64,000 nucleotides of DNA from Rhodocyclus gracilis. GTDB taxonomy: Bacteria; Pseudomonadota; Gammaproteobacteria; Burkholderiales; Rhodocyclaceae. The position numbers were made by a program, and so were the translations under genes. Of this stretch, positions 36,456-47,214 are shown piece by piece (position 1 is the stretch's first letter; the number at the start of each line of letters is the position of its first letter). The stretch covers positions 186,001 to 250,000 of the forward strand of contig NZ_WIXJ01000001.1 in NCBI RefSeq assembly GCF_009617575.1, read 5' to 3'. The notes below the pieces were generated by a model, which was given only the letters and a program-made list of their open reading frames with translations, made no database searches and was not told the origin of the DNA.

Positions 36456-37289
36456 TCAGACCGCGTCGTCTGCCGACACCGTCGGCGCCGCGCTGACAGC
36501 GGGGGCGCCCCAGGCCGCAAGATATTCGCGCCAATGCGCCTTATCGAGACGCGCCAGCTCGCTGCGGACAAATGCCACCTCGGCTTCGTACTCGTCGCGC
36601 GCAATTTCGCCGCGCATCAGCCGGAAGCGCGTCGCCACGAGGTAGGTGTTGACCACATCCGTCTCGCAATAATCGCGGATCTCAGCGCCACGGCCTTCGC
36701 ACCAGGCCTCCCAGACCTTGCTGCCGTCCATGCCGAGCTTACCGGGAAAGCCGATCAGCTTGGCCAGATCGTCGAGCGGAGCGGCGGCACGCGGCTGATA
36801 CATCGCCAGTACGTCCATCAGGTCGAGGTGACGCATGTGGTAGCGGCTGATGTAGTTGTTCCACTTGAAGTCGCGGCTATCGGCGTAATCGCCGTCACCG
36901 AGATCCCAGTAACGCGGCGCCACGACACCGTGAATGAGGCCGCGATAGTGCAGTACCGGTAAATCGAAACCGCCGCCATTCCACGAGACGATCTGCGGCG
37001 TGAACTTGTCGATGCCGTCAAAGAAGCGCTGGATGATCTCGCCCTCACCCTGCTCCGGCTCGGCCAGCGACCAGACGCGAAAATCGCGTCCGGCGCGCAA
37101 CACACAGGAGATGACGACCACCCGCTGCAGGTGCAACGGCATGAAATCGCTGCCGTTCTGCGCCCGCCGCTGCTGGAAGGCAAGCTCCGCCACCTCGCTG
37201 TCGGAGAGCGTGTCATCCAGACCATGCAGACGACGCAGGCCCGGCACATCGGGAATCGTCTCAATATCGAAAACGAGGACGGGCTTCAT
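36456..37289 (-). CDS. Predicted 3'-5' exonuclease, PolB-exo/DnaQ-like (PF10108 type)
   Basis: 277 residues. The RNase H-like exonuclease fold shows its acidic residues in three motifs: FDIETIPD near the N terminus (ExoI), IVSWNGGGFDLPVL (ExoII) and YCETDVVNTYLV (ExoIII, DEDDy pattern with Tyr). These match the family annotated as the predicted exonuclease related to polymerase B. Probable role is DNA or RNA end processing; no partner is evident. The C-terminal 20 residues are Ala/Val-rich and likely disordered. It starts 11 bp after cysM and is the last gene of the long minus-strand run. Confidence 0.85.
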   Translation of the reverse strand: MKPVLVFDIETIPDVPGLRRLHGLDDTLSDSEVAELAFQQRRAQNGSDFMPLHLQRVVVISCVLRAGRDFRVWSLAEPEQGEGEIIQRFFDGIDKFTPQIVSWNGGGFDLPVLHYRGLIHGVVAPRYWDLGDGDYADSRDFKWNNYISRYHMRHLDLMDVLAMYQPRAAAPLDDLAKLIGFPGKLGMDGSKVWEAWCEGRGAEIRDYCETDVVNTYLVATRFRLMRGEIARDEYEAEVAFVRSELARLDKAHWREYLAAWGAPAVSAAPTVSADDAV

Positions 37290-37300
37290 GGAAAGACGCC

Positions 37301-38206
37301 TCAGGCCGGAAAGACGCCGGTCGACAGGTAGCGGTCGCCCCGGTCGCAGATGATGCTGACGATGGTGGCGTTCTCCAGCTCGGCGGCAAGCCGCAGCGCG
37401 ACGACCAACGCGCCGCCCGAGGAGACGCCGGCAAAAATGCCTTCCTCGCGCGCCAGACGACGCGTCAATTCTTCGGCCTCGCCCTGACCGACAGATTCGA
37501 TCCGGTCAACGCGCGAGGGCTCGAAAATCTTCGGCAGATACGCCTGCGGCCACTTGCGGATGCCGGCGATCTGGGACCCCTCTTCCGGCTGGCAACCGAC
37601 GATGCAGACATCCGGATTGCGCTCCTTGAGGTAACGCGACACGCCCATGATCGTGCCGGTGGTTCCCATGCTGCTGACGAAGTGGGTGACGCGTCCCGCC
37701 GTCTGCTCCCAGATTTCCGGCCCCGTACCCTCGTAATGCGCGAGCGGATTGTCGGGGTTGGCGAACTGGTCGAGGATCACGCCATGGCGCTCGTCGCGCA
37801 GACGCACGGCGACGTCGCGCGCCAGCTCCATGCCGCCATCGCGGGGCGTCAGCACCAGTTCGGCGCCATAGGCACGCATCGTCTGACGCCGTTCGAGGCT
37901 CTGGTTTTCCGGCATCACGAGCACCATCCGGTAGCCGCGCATGGCGGCGGCCATGGCCAGCGCGATGCCGGTATTGCCCGAGGTTGCCTCGATCAGCGTG
38001 TCGCCGGGACGAATATCGCCGCGCGCTTCAGCGCGCAGGATCATCGACAGCGCCGGACGATCCTTGACCGAGCCGGCAGGATTGTCGCCTTCGAGCTTTG
38101 CCAGAACGACGTTGCCACGCGCGGCGGCGAGCGCACCGGGAAGGCGTTGCAAGCGAACCAGCGGCGTACCGCCGACGTGATCCGCCAGGGTGTTATAGGC
38201 GTTCAT
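37301..38206 (-). CDS. cysM: Cysteine synthase B
   Basis: 301 residues, PLP enzyme that makes cysteine from O-acetylserine and sulfide or thiosulfate. The PLP Lys is K48 in NPAGSVKDR. The phosphate-binding loop is [11 protein letters not shown], and [12 protein letters not shown] is the substrate loop. [12 protein letters not shown] and the [11 protein letters not shown] segment favour CysM over CysK. The ATG at 38206 overlaps the end of hldD by 14 bp; a longer in-frame start would lie further inside hldD. Confidence 0.93.
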   Translation of the reverse strand: MNAYNTLADHVGGTPLVRLQRLPGALAAARGNVVLAKLEGDNPAGSVKDRPALSMILRAEARGDIRPGDTLIEATSGNTGIALAMAAAMRGYRMVLVMPENQSLERRQTMRAYGAELVLTPRDGGMELARDVAVRLRDERHGVILDQFANPDNPLAHYEGTGPEIWEQTAGRVTHFVSSMGTTGTIMGVSRYLKERNPDVCIVGCQPEEGSQIAGIRKWPQAYLPKIFEPSRVDRIESVGQGEAEELTRRLAREEGIFAGVSSGGALVVALRLAAELENATIVSIICDRGDRYLSTGVFPA

Positions 38207-39188
38207 CGAGCCAGTCCACGTATTTCTTGACGCCTTCTTCGACGGAGAGGAACGGCGCGTCATAACCCGCCGCGCGCAGACGCGTCAGGTCAGCCTGAGT
38301 GAAGCTCTGGTACTTGCCCTTCAGTGCTTCGGGGAAAGCGATGTATTCAATGGCACCCTGCTCGACCAGCTGCGCCAAGGGCAGCGCCGACTCGCCGCCA
38401 CGCGCGCGACGCGCATTGACGCTGGCAACGGCGACGTCGTTGAAACTCTGCGCCCGGCCGGTGCCGAGATTGAAGATGCCCGACTTGCGCGGATGATCGA
38501 AGAACCACAGATTGACCGCAACGACGTCGTCGACATGGACGAAATCGCGACGCTGCTCGCCATTGGCGTAGCCGTCGCAGCCTTCGAAGAGTCGCACCCG
38601 GCCGTCGGCGCGCAGCTGATTGAAATGGTGGAACGCCACCGAAGCCATGCGCCCTTTATGCGTCTCGCGCGGGCCATAGACGTTGAAGTAGCGAAAACCC
38701 ACCACCTGCGACGACGCCTCCGGCAAGCGCTGCCGGACGATCTGGTCGAAGAGGAATTTCGAGTAACCGTAGACGTTCAACGGCGCCTCGCACGCGCGCT
38801 CCTCGCGGAAGACGCCACCGCCACCGTAAGTCGCTGCCGACGACGCATAGAGCAACTGCACTTCCTGATCAAGACACCAATCGAGCAAAGCCAGCGAATA
38901 GCGGTAGTTGTTCTCCATCATGTAGCGTCCGTCGGTCTCCATCGTGTCGGAGCAGGCGCCCTCATGAAAAATGGCATCGACATCGCCATCGAACTCACCG
39001 GCTTGCAGACGCTCAATGAATTCCTGCTTGTCGAGATAATCGGCGATCTCGCAGTCGACCAGATTCTTGAACTTGTCGGCGCGCGTCAGGTTATCGACGG
39101 CAATGATGTTCTTTTCACCACGCTGGTTGAGCGCATGAACAATGTTGGAACCAATGAATCCGGCAGCGCCGGTGACGATAATGGTCAT
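38193..39188 (-). CDS. hldD: ADP-L-glycero-D-manno-heptose 6-epimerase
   Basis: 331 residues, short-chain dehydrogenase fold. It makes the L-glycero form of ADP-heptose for the LPS inner core. The NADP-binding motif is [12 protein letters not shown] at the N terminus. The catalytic Tyr/Lys pair is in [10 protein letters not shown], and [22 protein letters not shown] is family-specific. It follows rfaE1 by 10 bp, so the two heptose genes are co-transcribed in the same direction with ugd. Confidence 0.96.
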   Translation of the reverse strand: MTIIVTGAAGFIGSNIVHALNQRGEKNIIAVDNLTRADKFKNLVDCEIADYLDKQEFIERLQAGEFDGDVDAIFHEGACSDTMETDGRYMMENNYRYSLALLDWCLDQEVQLLYASSAATYGGGGVFREERACEAPLNVYGYSKFLFDQIVRQRLPEASSQVVGFRYFNVYGPRETHKGRMASVAFHHFNQLRADGRVRLFEGCDGYANGEQRRDFVHVDDVVAVNLWFFDHPRKSGIFNLGTGRAQSFNDVAVASVNARRARGGESALPLAQLVEQGAIEYIAFPEALKGKYQSFTQADLTRLRAAGYDAPFLSVEEGVKKYVDWLDERL

Positions 39189-39198
39189 GCAGAAATCC

Positions 39199-40131
39199 TC
39201 AGATCAAGGCCGCGTCGAGTTCGGCGCGCGACACAGTCGCCGTGCCCAATTTGGCCACCACGACGCCGGCCGCCACGTTGGCGACATGAATGGCGTCTGC
39301 CCAGCCAGCGCCCTGCGCCAGCATGACAGCGAGTGCCGCGACGACGGTATCGCCGGCGCCCGACACATCATAGACCTCGCGCGCGACAGCGCCCTGATGC
39401 AGGGCTCCACCGGCATGGAACAGCGTCATCCCCTCCTCGCTGCGCGTCACCAGCAGCGCCTCGAGACCAAGCTCCTGGCGTAGCGTCTCGGCGCGCCGGT
39501 TGAGGTCCGCCTCGTCCTTCCAACGACCGACGACTTCACGCAATTCGCCGCGATTGGGAGTGATCACCGTCGCGCCGGCATACCGCGAGTAATCGTCCCC
39601 CTTCGGGTCGACGAGCACCTTTTTGCCCGCCGCTCGCGCCAGACGAATCATTTCGGTGATGTGTACCAAGCCCCCCTTGCCGTAGTCGGACAAGGCGACG
39701 ACGTCACACTCGGCAAGGCGCGCTTCATACTCCGTCAGTTTGGCACGCAAGGTCTCGGAGGACGGCGTGGTCTCGAAATCGATGCGCAGCAACTGCTGCT
39801 GGCGGCCGATGACACGCAGCTTTACCGTCGTACTGATGGTCGGATCGACGTGCAGACTGGCACGGATGCCGCCTTCGCGCATCAAGCGATCGAGCGTCTC
39901 GCCGGGCTCATCGCGCCCGACAACCGACAACAGGGAAACCTGTGCACCGAGCGCCGCCGCGTTGCGCGCGACGTTGGCCGCCCCACCGGGGCGCTCTTCG
40001 GAACGCTCGACCTTGACGACGGGTACCGGCGCTTCAGGGGAAATGCGGGAAACGTCGCCAAACCAGTACCGATCCAGCATCACATCGCCGACGACCAAGA
40101 GGCGGGCGGCAGAAAAATCCGGCAATTGCAT
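39199..40131 (-). CDS. rfaE1: D-glycero-beta-D-manno-heptose-7-phosphate kinase
   Basis: 310 residues, PfkB-type sugar kinase. Motifs are [21 protein letters not shown] at the N terminus, [11 protein letters not shown], and the ATP/catalytic signature [14 protein letters not shown]. It corresponds only to the kinase half of E. coli HldE; the adenylyltransferase half is absent, so a separate hldC/rfaE2 gene must be elsewhere. It feeds ADP-heptose synthesis ahead of hldD. Its start codon overlaps the ugd stop by 1 bp. Confidence 0.93.
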   Translation of the reverse strand: MQLPDFSAARLLVVGDVMLDRYWFGDVSRISPEAPVPVVKVERSEERPGGAANVARNAAALGAQVSLLSVVGRDEPGETLDRLMREGGIRASLHVDPTISTTVKLRVIGRQQQLLRIDFETTPSSETLRAKLTEYEARLAECDVVALSDYGKGGLVHITEMIRLARAAGKKVLVDPKGDDYSRYAGATVITPNRGELREVVGRWKDEADLNRRAETLRQELGLEALLVTRSEEGMTLFHAGGALHQGAVAREVYDVSGAGDTVVAALAVMLAQGAGWADAIHVANVAAGVVVAKLGTATVSRAELDAALI

Positions 40132-41456
40132 CAGCGACGTCCGATAGCGTGATATTCAATGCCGAAACTGCGCGGCAGCTTGGGTTCGTAGAGGTTGCGC
40201 CCGTCGAAGATGAGCGGCGTTTTCAGGCGCGCTTTGACGGCCACGAAATCGGGGCTGCGGAATTCCTTCCACTCGGTCACGATGATCAGCGCGTCGGCAT
40301 CGTCGAGCGCTTCCAACGGGCCAGAAGCCAGCGTCAAACGCGTCTCACCGTCAAAAATACGCTGCGCCTCGTGCATCGCAACGGGGTCGTAAGCAGCCAC
40401 CGTCGCGCCGGCGGCGAGCAGATCGCCGATCAACTGACGGCTCGGCGCCTCGCGCATATCGTCAGTGTTCGGCTTGAACGCGAGCCCCCAGACAGCGAAG
40501 CGGCGGCCAGAAAGATCGTCGCCAAAACGCGCACGCACCTTGTTCGGCAGGACGCGTTTTTGCGCGTCATTGGCCTCTTCAACCGCGTTGAGCACCTTCA
40601 GCTCGATACCGGCATCGAGACGCGCCGTGCGCTGCAGCGCCTGCACATCCTTCGGGAAGCACGAACCGCCGTAACCACAGCCCGGATAGAGGAAGTGGTA
40701 GCCGATACGCGGGTCCGAGCCCATGCCCTGACGCACCATTTCGATGTCGGCGCCCAGAACGCCGGCCAGGTTGGCCAATTCGTTCATGAAGCTGATGCGC
40801 GTCGCCAGCATGGCGTTGGCAGCGTATTTGGTCAGTTCAGCCGAACGCACATCCATGATGATCAGGCGTTCATGGTTGCGCTGGAACGGCGCGTAGAGCG
40901 CGCGCATCAGGTCAATCGCCGCCGGATCTTCGGCACCGATGACAATGCGGTCGGGACGCATGAAGTCTTCGACCGCCGCGCCTTCCTTGAGAAACTCCGG
41001 ATTCGACACCACCGAGAAGGCGGTGTCGACGCCCCTCTGCGCGAGTTCTTCCGCGACAGCGGCTCGCACCTTGTCGGCGGTGCCCACCGGGACCGTCGAC
41101 TTGTCGACGATGACCTTGAATTCACTCATGTGGCGGCCAATCGAGCGGGCCGCGGCAAGTACGTATTGCAAGTCGGCCGAGCCGTCTTCGTCGGGCGGCG
41201 TGCCAACGGCGATGAACTGGATCGTGCCGTGTGCGACAGCTTCTTCGACATTGGTCGTGAAGCGCAGACGCCCGGCGGCCACGTTGCGCCGGACCATATC
41301 GAGCAGGCCCGGCTCGAAAATCGGAATACCGCCGTCGTTCAGCGTCTGGATCTTGCGCGGATCGACATCAAGACAGAGAACGTCATTGCCGACCTCGGCA
41401 AGACAGGTGCCGCTAACCAGCCCAACATAGCCGGTCCCAACTACGGTGACTTTCAA
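40131..41456 (-). CDS. ugd: UDP-glucose 6-dehydrogenase
   Basis: 441 residues; oxidises UDP-glucose to UDP-glucuronate for polysaccharide or LPS modification. The NAD-binding motif [18 protein letters not shown] is at the extreme N terminus. Catalytic Cys is in [13 protein letters not shown], and [15 protein letters not shown] is typical of the C-terminal domain. I choose the TTG at 41456: AGGAG lies 6 bp upstream, homology starts at once, and the gene then begins 8 bp after lapB. A longer frame would start well inside lapB. Confidence 0.93.
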   Translation of the reverse strand: MKVTVVGTGYVGLVSGTCLAEVGNDVLCLDVDPRKIQTLNDGGIPIFEPGLLDMVRRNVAAGRLRFTTNVEEAVAHGTIQFIAVGTPPDEDGSADLQYVLAAARSIGRHMSEFKVIVDKSTVPVGTADKVRAAVAEELAQRGVDTAFSVVSNPEFLKEGAAVEDFMRPDRIVIGAEDPAAIDLMRALYAPFQRNHERLIIMDVRSAELTKYAANAMLATRISFMNELANLAGVLGADIEMVRQGMGSDPRIGYHFLYPGCGYGGSCFPKDVQALQRTARLDAGIELKVLNAVEEANDAQKRVLPNKVRARFGDDLSGRRFAVWGLAFKPNTDDMREAPSRQLIGDLLAAGATVAAYDPVAMHEAQRIFDGETRLTLASGPLEALDDADALIIVTEWKEFRSPDFVAVKARLKTPLIFDGRNLYEPKLPRSFGIEYHAIGRR

Positions 41457-41464
41457 GATTGCTC

Positions 41465-42634
41465 CTAAGGGGTCAGATCGAATTCCTCGGTGCGTTTGGG
41501 CGGATAGGTTTCCCAACCGCCGCACGCCGGGCAGCGCCAATAGAACTGGCGCGCCTTGAACCCGCAATTATCGCACTGATAGCGCGCCAGGCGACGCGTG
41601 TAGCCCTGCACGATGCCTTTCGCCAGCTCGAGATCGGCGCGCACTTCCGGCGGCGCCACCAGCAAGCGGGCCTCGATCAGCTTGTCGAAGCCGAGCAGGG
41701 TCGGATTGCGCTTCAGCTCGTCGCGAACGAGGCAATACGCCGCATCGGCGCCGTCGCCCTCCAGCACCAGCTGGAACACGACGTCGAGCAGGTCGAGCGA
41801 CGGATAGTGTTCCAGGTAGCTGCGCAGCAGTTGCAGCCCCTCTTCCCGACGATCCTGACGACGATAGGCATCGAGCAGACGCTGCGCGACCAGCGCCAGA
41901 TAGGCGGGGTCCTGTTGTTCGATACGCTGCCAGGCCTCGATTGCCTGCCCGTCATTGCCGGCCTGCGCCTCAAGATCGCCGAGCAGCAGGCTGGCGCGTA
42001 CGCACTTGCGGTTATGCTCGATCGCTGTATCCAGATGCTGCCGCGCCGCCTCACGGTGCGAGCGCATCATGTCGGCGGCGGCCAATTCGCAAAAATACTC
42101 GGCAATTTCCTTGTGTGAAGCGACATCAGGCAACTCGGCGGCGATGGCGATGGCTTTCTCCCACTCGCGTTCGAGCTGGTAAATCTCCAGAAGATTACGT
42201 TTGGCGTCTTCGTCGAGATCGCTACCGCGAAGTTTCTCGAACACCTGCTCGGCGCGGTCAAGCAAGCCCGCCTTGAGAAAATCCTGCCCCAATTCGGCGA
42301 GTGCCTGCAGCTTCAGCTCCTGCGGCAGATCGTCGCGATCGACGAGCGACTGGTGCATGCGAATCGCTCGCTCGGTTTCGCCACGACGACGGAACAAACC
42401 GCCCAAGGCAAAGTGCAGTTCGACGGTCTGCGGATCGACCTTGACCGCGTCGACAAAGGCCTCGATAGCCCGATCCGGCTGCTCGTTCAACAGGAAATTG
42501 AGCCCCTGAAAATAGGAACGCGGCAGCGCCCGCGATTCCTTAACCAGATGGCGAATATCAATGCGCGCCGCGACCCATCCCAGCGCAAAAAACAGGGGAA
42601 ACAGCAACAGCTGCCAGTATTCGAATTCGATCAT
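41465..42634 (-). CDS. lapB: Lipopolysaccharide assembly protein B
   Basis: 389 residues: an N-terminal membrane anchor ([18 protein letters not shown]), a long TPR array (about 40-350) and a C-terminal rubredoxin-like metal site [24 protein letters not shown]. LapB (YciM) is an inner-membrane adaptor that, with FtsH, limits LpxC and so tunes LPS synthesis. It overlaps lapA by 4 bp; the lapA-lapB pair is conserved across proteobacteria. The following ugd, rfaE1 and hldD continue the envelope theme. Confidence 0.95.
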   Translation of the reverse strand: MIEFEYWQLLLFPLFFALGWVAARIDIRHLVKESRALPRSYFQGLNFLLNEQPDRAIEAFVDAVKVDPQTVELHFALGGLFRRRGETERAIRMHQSLVDRDDLPQELKLQALAELGQDFLKAGLLDRAEQVFEKLRGSDLDEDAKRNLLEIYQLEREWEKAIAIAAELPDVASHKEIAEYFCELAAADMMRSHREAARQHLDTAIEHNRKCVRASLLLGDLEAQAGNDGQAIEAWQRIEQQDPAYLALVAQRLLDAYRRQDRREEGLQLLRSYLEHYPSLDLLDVVFQLVLEGDGADAAYCLVRDELKRNPTLLGFDKLIEARLLVAPPEVRADLELAKGIVQGYTRRLARYQCDNCGFKARQFYWRCPACGGWETYPPKRTEEFDLTP

Positions 42635-42918
42635 TTCTGCGCAGGAGAGTTGGAAAGATCGGCCGGGGCAGCCGCCACCAGCGCCGCCGCCCGCCGCAAA
42701 CTACCCAATTCGCGACGCATGCGATAGACGACGCCAAGCAGGGACAGGATTCCGAGCACGGCACCGGCAACGAAAAAGGCGAGTACGACGATAATCATCG
42801 GCGCCTGCCACTGCGTGGCAAAGAAAAAGTTGATGCGAACCGGATCGGTATTTTTCAGGGCAAAGCCGAGCAAAAAGAGAAAAATGCCGAATCTCGTCGC
42901 CCACAGCAAGGCACGCAT
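42631..42918 (-). CDS. lapA: Lipopolysaccharide assembly protein A (DUF1049)
   Basis: 95 residues with two membrane helices (about 5-22 and 40-64) joined by the short conserved loop KNTDPVRINFFFATQW, and a cytoplasmic helical tail. The small LapA protein works with LapB in coordinating LPS assembly. It overlaps lapB by 4 bp and lies 74 bp after ihfB, with a strong terminator between them, so it may rely on read-through or a promoter I cannot see. Confidence 0.9.
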   Translation of the reverse strand: MRALLWATRFGIFLFLLGFALKNTDPVRINFFFATQWQAPMIIVVLAFFVAGAVLGILSLLGVVYRMRRELGSLRRAAALVAAAPADLSNSPAQK

Positions 42919-42936
42919 CGCTCATTCTCCGATCCG

Positions 42937-42966
42937 AAAAAAAAGGCGGCGACTTTCGTCGCCGCC
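42937..42966 (-). terminator. Terminator after ihfB
   Basis: On the minus strand GGCGGCGAC, GAAA tetraloop, GTCGCCGCC and eight Ts. A classic strong intrinsic terminator, placed 27 bp after the ihfB stop and 18 bp before lapA. Confidence 0.93.
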
Positions 42967-42992
42967 TCGCAATCTACCACAGCTGAAACACT

Positions 42993-43277
42993 TCAGGACG
43001 CGCCATCAACGCGCTCACGCAACTCCTTGCCGGCTTTGAAGTGGGGCACCCATTTTTCAGGCACGCTCACTTTTTCCCCCGACTTGGGGTTCCGGCCGAC
43101 TCGCGGCGGCCGGTAGTTCAGCGCGAAACTGCCAAAACCGCGAATCTCGATGCGATCGCCATGGGCAAGCGCTTCAGACATCGCATCGAGAATCATCTTG
43201 ACCGCGAAATCGGCATCCTTCGCCACCAACTGGGGAAAACGCTCCGCCAGCCGCGCGATCAGCTCGGACTTGGTCAT
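42993..43277 (-). CDS. ihfB: Integration host factor subunit beta
   Basis: 94 residues, HU/IHF fold. It binds and sharply bends DNA as a heterodimer with IhfA in recombination, replication and sigma-54 transcription. It begins [17 protein letters not shown], has [10 protein letters not shown] and the DNA-inserting arm [17 protein letters not shown]. The rpsA-ihfB order is conserved; only 9 bp separate it from rpsA. A strong terminator follows. Confidence 0.96.
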   Translation of the reverse strand: MTKSELIARLAERFPQLVAKDADFAVKMILDAMSEALAHGDRIEIRGFGSFALNYRPPRVGRNPKSGEKVSVPEKWVPHFKAGKELRERVDGAS

Positions 43278-43286
43278 ACGGCTGCC

Positions 43287-44990
43287 TTATTGCGGATTGT
43301 TCAGCTTGGCCTTGAGCAGAGCGCCCAGGTTCGTCGTACCGGAAATCGTGTTGCTATCGGCGGCGAACTTCTGCATGGCTTCGTGCTGTTCGGCTTGATC
43401 CTTGGCCTTGACCGAGAGGTTGATCGAACGCGACTTGCGGTCAACGTTGATGATCATCGCCTCGATGGCATCGCCTTCCTTGTACAGGGTACGCAGGTCG
43501 TCGACACGGTCACGGGAAGCTTCGGAAGCACGCAGATAGCCTTCCATGCTGTTGTCACCATCGAGCGTCACCACGGCACCGCGGGCGTCCACCGACTTGA
43601 TCGTGCCGCGAACGATGGTGTTCTTCTCGTGCGTCGCGATGAAGCTGGTGTAAGGATCGCCTTCGAGTTGCTTGATGCCGAGGGAGATGCGTTCCTTGTC
43701 GGTATCGATCGCCAGAACCACCGCCTCGACTTCGTCGCCCTTCTTGAAGTTGCGGATCGCTTCTTCGCCAGGCAGGGACCACGACAGATCGGAGAGGTGC
43801 ACCAGACCGTCGATGCCACCGGGCAGGCCGATGAACACGCCGAAGTCGGTGATCGACTTGATGGCGCCGCGGACCTTGTCGCCCTTCTTGTGGTTCATCG
43901 AGAAGTCGTCCCACGGATTCGCCAGGCACTGCTTCATGCCGAGCGAGATACGGCGGCGGTCTTCGTCGATCTCGAGGATCATCACTTCGACTTCGTCGCC
44001 GAGCTGGACGACCTTCGACGGATGAACGTTCTTGTTCGTCCAGTCCATTTCCGACACGTGCACCAGACCTTCGATGCCTTGTTCGATCTCAACGAACGCA
44101 CCGTAGTCGGTCAGGTTGGTGACCTTGCCGAAGAGACGCGTGCTTTGCGGGTAGCGGCGGGAAATGCCGACCCACGGATCTTCGCCGAGTTGCTTGAGGC
44201 CGAGCGAAACGCGGTTCTTCTCTTGGTCGAACTTGAGAATCTTGGCTTGCACTTCGTCGCCGACCGCCAGCACTTCCGACGGGTGACGCACGCGACGCCA
44301 GGCCAGATCGGTGATGTGCAGCAGACCGTCGATACCGCCCAAGTCAACGAACGCACCGTAGTCGGTGATGTTCTTGACGACGCCCTTGACGACGCTGCCT
44401 TCCTTCAGGTTGGCGAGCAGTGCTTCGCGCTCTTCGCCAACGCTCGCTTCGAGCACGGCGCGACGCGAAACGACCACGTTATTGCGCTTGCGGTCGAGCT
44501 TGATGACCTTGAATTCGAAGGTCTTGCCTTCGTACGGGGTCGTGTCCTTGACCGGACGCATGTCAACCAGCGAGCCCGGCAGGAAGGCGCGTACGCCGTT
44601 GGTCATGACGGTCAGACCGCCCTTGACCTTGCCGGTAATGGCGCCGGTCACCAGCGTGCCATCATTCAATGCCTGTTCGAGGGCGTTCCATGCCGCGACG
44701 CGCTTGGCGCGGTCACGCGACAGACGCGTTTCGCCGAAGCCGTTTTCCAGTTGCTCGATGGCAACCTGAACGAAATCGCCGACGCCGACTTCGAGTTCGC
44801 CCTGATCGTTACGGAATTCCTCGATATCGATGTAGCTTTCGGACTTGAGTCCGGCGTTGACGACGACGAAATTCTGATCGACGCGAACGACTTCCGCGGT
44901 GATGACCTCACCTTGGCGCATTTCCTGGCGCGTAAGACTTTCTTCGAAAAGCTGCGCAAAGCTTTCCTGCATGATGGAAGTGTCAGACAT
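43287..44990 (-). CDS. rpsA: 30S ribosomal protein S1
   Basis: 567 residues with six S1/OB repeats, seen as repeated [37 protein letters not shown] and [19 protein letters not shown] units. S1 captures and unwinds mRNA at the 30S subunit. The start at 44990 ([19 protein letters not shown]) is preferred; the internal Met six residues on is also possible. No strong Shine-Dalgarno is visible, as in the autoregulated E. coli rpsA leader. A GATAAT at 45035-45040 (minus strand) could be its -10. Gene order cmk-rpsA-ihfB is conserved. Confidence 0.96.
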   Translation of the reverse strand: MSDTSIMQESFAQLFEESLTRQEMRQGEVITAEVVRVDQNFVVVNAGLKSESYIDIEEFRNDQGELEVGVGDFVQVAIEQLENGFGETRLSRDRAKRVAAWNALEQALNDGTLVTGAITGKVKGGLTVMTNGVRAFLPGSLVDMRPVKDTTPYEGKTFEFKVIKLDRKRNNVVVSRRAVLEASVGEEREALLANLKEGSVVKGVVKNITDYGAFVDLGGIDGLLHITDLAWRRVRHPSEVLAVGDEVQAKILKFDQEKNRVSLGLKQLGEDPWVGISRRYPQSTRLFGKVTNLTDYGAFVEIEQGIEGLVHVSEMDWTNKNVHPSKVVQLGDEVEVMILEIDEDRRRISLGMKQCLANPWDDFSMNHKKGDKVRGAIKSITDFGVFIGLPGGIDGLVHLSDLSWSLPGEEAIRNFKKGDEVEAVVLAIDTDKERISLGIKQLEGDPYTSFIATHEKNTIVRGTIKSVDARGAVVTLDGDNSMEGYLRASEASRDRVDDLRTLYKEGDAIEAMIINVDRKSRSINLSVKAKDQAEQHEAMQKFAADSNTISGTTNLGALLKAKLNNPQ

Positions 44991-45187
44991 GTGAATGGAT
45001 GGACCTAACCGCACAAGAGCGGGTTGAATTGAACATTATCGACCGCCTGCGCCAGACTGCGCGAAAACTGCGCCGACCCGCGTCTCCTCACTTTGAGGAA
45101 AACAACGAAACGGCGCACAGGACGAGCGACACCTTGAAACGAGCGAAAAACCGCCCGGTACGACTACGAACGCGGCCGATGGCCGCC

Positions 45188-47200
45188 TCACACTGCCGCG
45201 CCAGCGATATCCGGCACCACAGCACGCGCCCAATCCAGTACTCGCGCCACAGCCACGTCAATCGGAATATCGGTGGTATCGAGCAGGGAAGCGTTCGCAT
45301 CTTGCTGCAAAGGAGCCACGCTACGCCCGCGATCACGGTCGTCACGCTGCTGCATCTCCAGCAAAAGAGGCTGAAGTCTAGCAGCGATTCCTTTTGCCAT
45401 CAACTGCTTATAGCGTCTTTCCGCACGCGCCTCGACGCTGGCGGTAAGAAAAACCTTCAGCGCCGCATCGGTGAATACCACGGATGCCATATCGCGCCCG
45501 TCGGCGACGAGGCCTGGCGCCCGACAAAATGCCCGCTGACGGAACAGCAAGGCCGCGCGCACGCTCGGCAGGACGGCCACTTGAGAGGCACCGGAGGAAA
45601 TCTCTTCCTGGCGGATGGCGTCTTCCACTTCCTCGCCGGCAAGACGGATCGAACCTTCAGCAAAGACCACATCCAATCCGGCCGCAATGGCCGCGACGGC
45701 CGGCTCATCGTCCCACGCCACGCCAGCGCGTTGCGCGGCCAAGGCGGTTAGGCGATAGAGCGCGCCCGAATCGAGATAATTCCAGCCCAAGGTGGCGGCC
45801 ACGCGCGCGGCGACGGTGCCCTTGCCGGAAGCGGAAGGCCCGTCTATGGCGATCACCGGAACGACACGCGTCAAACGCGCAAAGTGCTGAAAATACTCCG
45901 GGAAGGTCTTGGCTACACACCCCGGATCGTTGATGCGTACCGGTGCCCCCACGGAAGCCAGCGAAAAGCACATCGCCATGCGGTGATCGTCATAGGTGTC
46001 GATCATCGCGGGACGCACGCCGTCAGTCGGCGGCGTAATGCGCAAAAAGTCAGCCCCCTCCTCGACACAGGCGCCGAGTTTCGCAAGCTCGACCGCCATC
46101 GCGGCGAGGCGATCCGTCTCCTTGACGCGCCAGCTGCCGATGTTGCGCAAGGTGCTGACCCCGTCGGCAAAAACAGCCAGAGGCGCAAGAGTCATTGCCG
46201 CATCGGGGATGGCATTGCAATCGAGGTCAATCGCCGCAAGCCGCCCCGACACGGGGGCGGCGGCCTCGATCCAGTTCTCGCCGAGCGAAACGCGCGCGCC
46301 CATCGCAGTGAGTGCCTCGACGAAGCGCACATCGCCCTGCACCGACTGGCGACCGACGCCCTCGACGCGTACCGGCCCGCCCGCCAAAGCCCCCAGCGCG
46401 AGAAAATACGAGGCAGCAGACGCGTCCCCTTCAACGTGCACGACGCCCGGCGAACGATAGCTGCCGGCGGGCACGATAAACGCGGAAACGCCTTCCGCAC
46501 ACACATCAACGCCAAAGCGCGCCATCGTCGCCAGGGTAATGTTGATGTAAGGGCGGGAAATCAGCTCACCGACCACCTCCACCGTGCCGCCACCAATCAG
46601 CGGCAAGGCCATCAGGAGAGCGCTGAGGAACTGGCTGGAAACGTCGCCGCGCACACGAATACGGCCAGCCGACTCTTTGCGGGCCGACTCGCCGCCGTCC
46701 GGCACGGCACGTGGACCAATCGCGAGCGGCGGATAGCCCTCCGTCGCCAGATAACGGATGTCAGCCCCCGCCTGGCGCAGCGCATCGACGAGATCGCCAA
46801 TCGGCCGCTCATGCATGCGCGGCGTTCCAGTCAGGCGATAGCGCCCTCCCATCAGCGCCAAAACGGCCGTCAGCGGACGAAACGCCGTCCCCGCATTACC
46901 GAGAAAAAGACCCGCCTCGCGTACCGAAAAGGCGCCACCGACACCGCCAACGCGCACATTCAGAGCCGTGTAAGCCTCGTCCGTCCCCGCCGCACCCGGC
47001 AAAGGCTGGATGTTGACACCCAAGGTGCGCAGCGCGTCGAGCATGCGCTCGGTGTCGTCCGAGACGAGCAAATCGCGAATTTCCGTCTCGCCCTCGGCGA
47101 GCGCGGCGAGCAGCAGCACACGGTTGGAAATGCTTTTCGAACCGGGCAGGCGCACGACGCCGCCCGCTCCCAAGCATTGCGGAAGGTCAATGAAATCCAT
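45188..47200 (-). CDS. aroA-cmk: Bifunctional EPSP synthase / cytidylate kinase fusion
   Basis: 670 residues in one frame. Residues 1 to about 435 are EPSP synthase of the shikimate pathway: [65 protein letters not shown] and the final [13 protein letters not shown]. After a linker of a few residues, about 445-670 is CMP kinase: P-loop [34 protein letters not shown] and [10 protein letters not shown]. The two enzymes act in unrelated pathways and are separate adjacent genes in E. coli (aroA, cmk, rpsA). Other betaproteobacteria also carry such fusions. No stop or frameshift is visible at the junction. Confidence 0.93.
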   Translation of the reverse strand: MDFIDLPQCLGAGGVVRLPGSKSISNRVLLLAALAEGETEIRDLLVSDDTERMLDALRTLGVNIQPLPGAAGTDEAYTALNVRVGGVGGAFSVREAGLFLGNAGTAFRPLTAVLALMGGRYRLTGTPRMHERPIGDLVDALRQAGADIRYLATEGYPPLAIGPRAVPDGGESARKESAGRIRVRGDVSSQFLSALLMALPLIGGGTVEVVGELISRPYINITLATMARFGVDVCAEGVSAFIVPAGSYRSPGVVHVEGDASAASYFLALGALAGGPVRVEGVGRQSVQGDVRFVEALTAMGARVSLGENWIEAAAPVSGRLAAIDLDCNAIPDAAMTLAPLAVFADGVSTLRNIGSWRVKETDRLAAMAVELAKLGACVEEGADFLRITPPTDGVRPAMIDTYDDHRMAMCFSLASVGAPVRINDPGCVAKTFPEYFQHFARLTRVVPVIAIDGPSASGKGTVAARVAATLGWNYLDSGALYRLTALAAQRAGVAWDDEPAVAAIAAGLDVVFAEGSIRLAGEEVEDAIRQEEISSGASQVAVLPSVRAALLFRQRAFCRAPGLVADGRDMASVVFTDAALKVFLTASVEARAERRYKQLMAKGIAARLQPLLLEMQQRDDRDRGRSVAPLQQDANASLLDTTDIPIDVAVARVLDWARAVVPDIAGAAV

Positions 47201-47214
47201 GAAGGGAAAACTCC

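Noticed and set aside
43041-45008. 655-codon plus-strand frame opposite rpsA and ihfB
   Set aside because: Internal repeats only reflect the S1 repeats on the other strand; not a gene.
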